Source of the DNA: Flavobacteriaceae bacterium
GTDB taxonomy: Bacteria; Bacteroidota; Bacteroidia; Flavobacteriales; Flavobacteriaceae
Length of the DNA: 6,732 nt
Assembly (NCBI GenBank): GCA_008081175.1
Contig: VMCW01000001.1
Location: forward strand, 1-6,732
Direction of reading: 5' to 3'
The notes under the pieces are model-generated. The model was given only the letters and a program-made list of their open reading frames with translations, searched no databases and was not told the DNA's origin. Both the position numbers and the translations under genes were made by a program. Below, piece by piece: positions 5,348 to 6,732 of this stretch. Position 1 is the first letter of the stretch. Each line of letters opens with the position of its first letter.

Positions 5348-6732
5348 TTAGGTTTTTTCTTTTATTCCGTAATAACTGATGCTTGCAAAGCCATAAAACA
5401 AAAACAAATGAAAAACAAACAGACCAAAATCACCCTCTGAACCCACAAAAAAAGCGGCCCCCATACCAAAGAGAAAGTAAAGGGCTGCCAGCAGTTCTAA
5501 AAATGAAAAGTAGGAGCTTTTGTCAAGCGTGTATTTAAAGGTTTGTAACTGTTTTTGATCGGTATTTTCATTGAATTTAGGAGTTCGTATAAACGGACTT
5601 TTTTTGCCTAAGTGTCCTTCGATAACTGCAACGGAATTGTGTATGGAAAATCCCATCGCTAAGCTGTAAAAGCTAAAAAACCGTTTGATGTATTTTAAAA
5701 AAGAACCAAGTCCTCCTCCAAACAGATGTTTGTGTACCTGCCAATAAGAAATAAAGAAAATTAATGTACTCAAAATAAAAAGGCCACTTAGATTAAAAAT
5801 GGGGTTCAGTTCGGGATAGGATTTTTTGATAAAAAGTAAGGGAACACTTAGCAAAGAGACCACTAATACATTTAGGAACATACTGCTGTTGAGTAGGTGA
5901 AAAAAGGCATTGATCTTTGTAGAAAAAGGGTGTCCTTTGGTCCTCCATACTTTTTGAATCATTTTTCTGAAGTTTTCAGCTCCACCTTTGTTCCAACGAA
6001 ATTGTTGAGAGCGAATAGCGTTGAGTGTAATTGGCAATTCTGCTGGACTCACAACTTCATCCAAATAGTGAAATTTCCAATGTTTTAATTGAGCGCGATA
6101 ACTCAAATCAAGGTCTTCTGTGAGTGTGTCTCCCTCCCAATTTCCTGCATCGAGGATGCAACTTTTTCTCCAAATTCCCGCTGTACCGTTAAAATTAATA
6201 AAATGGTTTTGTTGGTTTCTTCCAATTTGTTCTAAAACGAAATGTGCATCCAGTGCAAAAGCTTGTACCTCAGTGAGTAGAGAGTGAGAACGGTTTATAT
6301 GGCCCCAACGGGTTTGAACTACTCCTGTCTTAGGATCTGAAAAATAGGGTATGGTCTTATAAAGCCAGTCTGAGGGAGGAAGAAAATCTGCATCAAAAAG
6401 GGCGATCAATTCTCCTGTAGCAAATTGCAAACCATTTTTTAAAGCCCCTGCTTTAAAACCTATTCTTTCTTCTCTTGTTACTAGTTCAATAGGTATTTTC
6501 TTTTTTTGGTAGTCCTCAACTAATCTACGGGTCAATTCTAGCGTATCGTCTGTAGAATCATCCAGTACCTGAATTTGAAGTGATTCTTTGGGATAATCAA
6601 GAGCAGTAATACATTTCAGTAAGCGTTCTACTACATAATATTCATTAAAAAGGGGAAGGTTTATCGTTATTTTTTGAAGTGTTTTGGGAAGGGGTGGAGT
6701 AGTTTTTTTCTTTTTAATGTATTTTAAAAAGT
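5348..6732 (-). CDS. Family 2 processive-type glycosyltransferase, cellulose synthase-like (partial, N-terminus outside window)
   Basis: The frame is open to the window edge, giving 460 visible residues (numbered from the first complete codon, 6730-6728). The start codon and probably an N-terminal membrane helix lie outside; the TTG at 6535 is an internal Leu codon within the catalytic domain, not a start. The catalytic GT-A domain begins I21-T-I-N-L-P-L-F-N-E and shows D57-D58-S (nucleotide binding), D113-A-D115 (metal and UDP binding), T204-E-D206 (catalytic base) and Q242-Q-F-R-W246 (the QxxRW motif of processive enzymes). About four or five C-terminal membrane segments follow, with H364-N-S-V-A-V-I-E-G and F380-I-R-T-P-K-F between them, as in bacterial cellulose-synthase-like and glucomannan synthase-like proteins. 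It would use a nucleotide sugar in the cytoplasm and may pass a glycan or glycolipid through the membrane. No PilZ domain is seen, and the actual product is unknown. It leads directly into the GT-C gene. Confidence 0.88.
   Translation of the reverse strand, partial: FLKYIKKKKTTPPLPKTLQKITINLPLFNEYYVVERLLKCITALDYPKESLQIQVLDDSTDDTLELTRRLVEDYQKKKIPIELVTREERIGFKAGALKNGLQFATGELIALFDADFLPPSDWLYKTIPYFSDPKTGVVQTRWGHINRSHSLLTEVQAFALDAHFVLEQIGRNQQNHFINFNGTAGIWRKSCILDAGNWEGDTLTEDLDLSYRAQLKHWKFHYLDEVVSPAELPITLNAIRSQQFRWNKGGAENFRKMIQKVWRTKGHPFSTKINAFFHLLNSSMFLNVLVVSLLSVPLLFIKKSYPELNPIFNLSGLFILSTLIFFISYWQVHKHLFGGGLGSFLKYIKRFFSFYSLAMGFSIHNSVAVIEGHLGKKSPFIRTPKFNENTDQKQLQTFKYTLDKSSYFSFLELLAALYFLFGMGAAFFVGSEGDFGLFVFHLFLFYGFASISYYGIKEKT

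Noticed and set aside
5897..6088. Plus-strand open frame of 63 codons inside the GT2 gene
   Set aside because: It is antisense to the QxxRW region, which is clearly coding on the minus strand.
6533..6535. TTG as the start of the GT2 gene
   Set aside because: The frame continues upstream to the window edge and encodes the essential first part of the GT-A domain (L-P-L-F-N-E and D-D-S), so this TTG is an internal Leu codon.

Overview
The window looks like chromosomal DNA from a Bacteroidota bacterium, most likely class Flavobacteriia. It is AT-rich, its genes lack purine-rich Shine-Dalgarno sequences, and promoter-like sites match the Bacteroidota pattern TTG-N~20-TAnnTTTG. It carries mevalonate-pathway genes, which flavobacteria use for isoprenoid synthesis, and the proteins read like flavobacterial family members. 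This assignment rests on remembered family patterns, not on a search.

Layout: a TspO/MBR membrane protein gene runs leftward off the window start (1-241, minus, C-terminal half missing). Divergent from it is a plus-strand block: diphosphomevalonate decarboxylase (mvaD, 326-1390), a mevalonate-kinase-like GHMP kinase (1453-2382), a UbiA-family prenyltransferase resembling archaeal digeranylgeranylglyceryl-phosphate synthase (2392-3279), and an S4-domain protein of the RsuA/RluB pseudouridine-synthase family (3289-4047). The last three are separated by only 9 bases each and are probably co-transcribed. A plausible extra promoter overlaps the 3' end of mvaD. Converging on this block from the right is a minus-strand pair: a processive-type family 2 glycosyltransferase (5348-6732, N-terminus beyond the window) and, 1 base after its stop codon, a multi-membrane-span GT-C glycosyltransferase (4006-5346). 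The GT-C gene overlaps the end of the pseudouridine-synthase-like gene by 42 bases.

How the genes fit together: the decarboxylase and kinase supply isopentenyl diphosphate, and the UbiA enzyme would consume a long prenyl diphosphate made from it. The GT-C enzyme family uses polyprenyl-phosphate sugars, a second use of isoprenoids, although it lies in a separate convergent unit. No phosphomevalonate kinase, HMG-CoA enzyme or IPP isomerase is visible here.

The most unusual observation is the pseudouridine-synthase homologue. Its S4 RNA-binding domain and fold motifs look intact, but the position of the universally required catalytic aspartate reads glycine, and other motif positions are altered too. 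It may be a catalytically dead RNA-binding protein that keeps the ancestral gene position. The rest of the window is a fairly ordinary flavobacterial gene neighbourhood.
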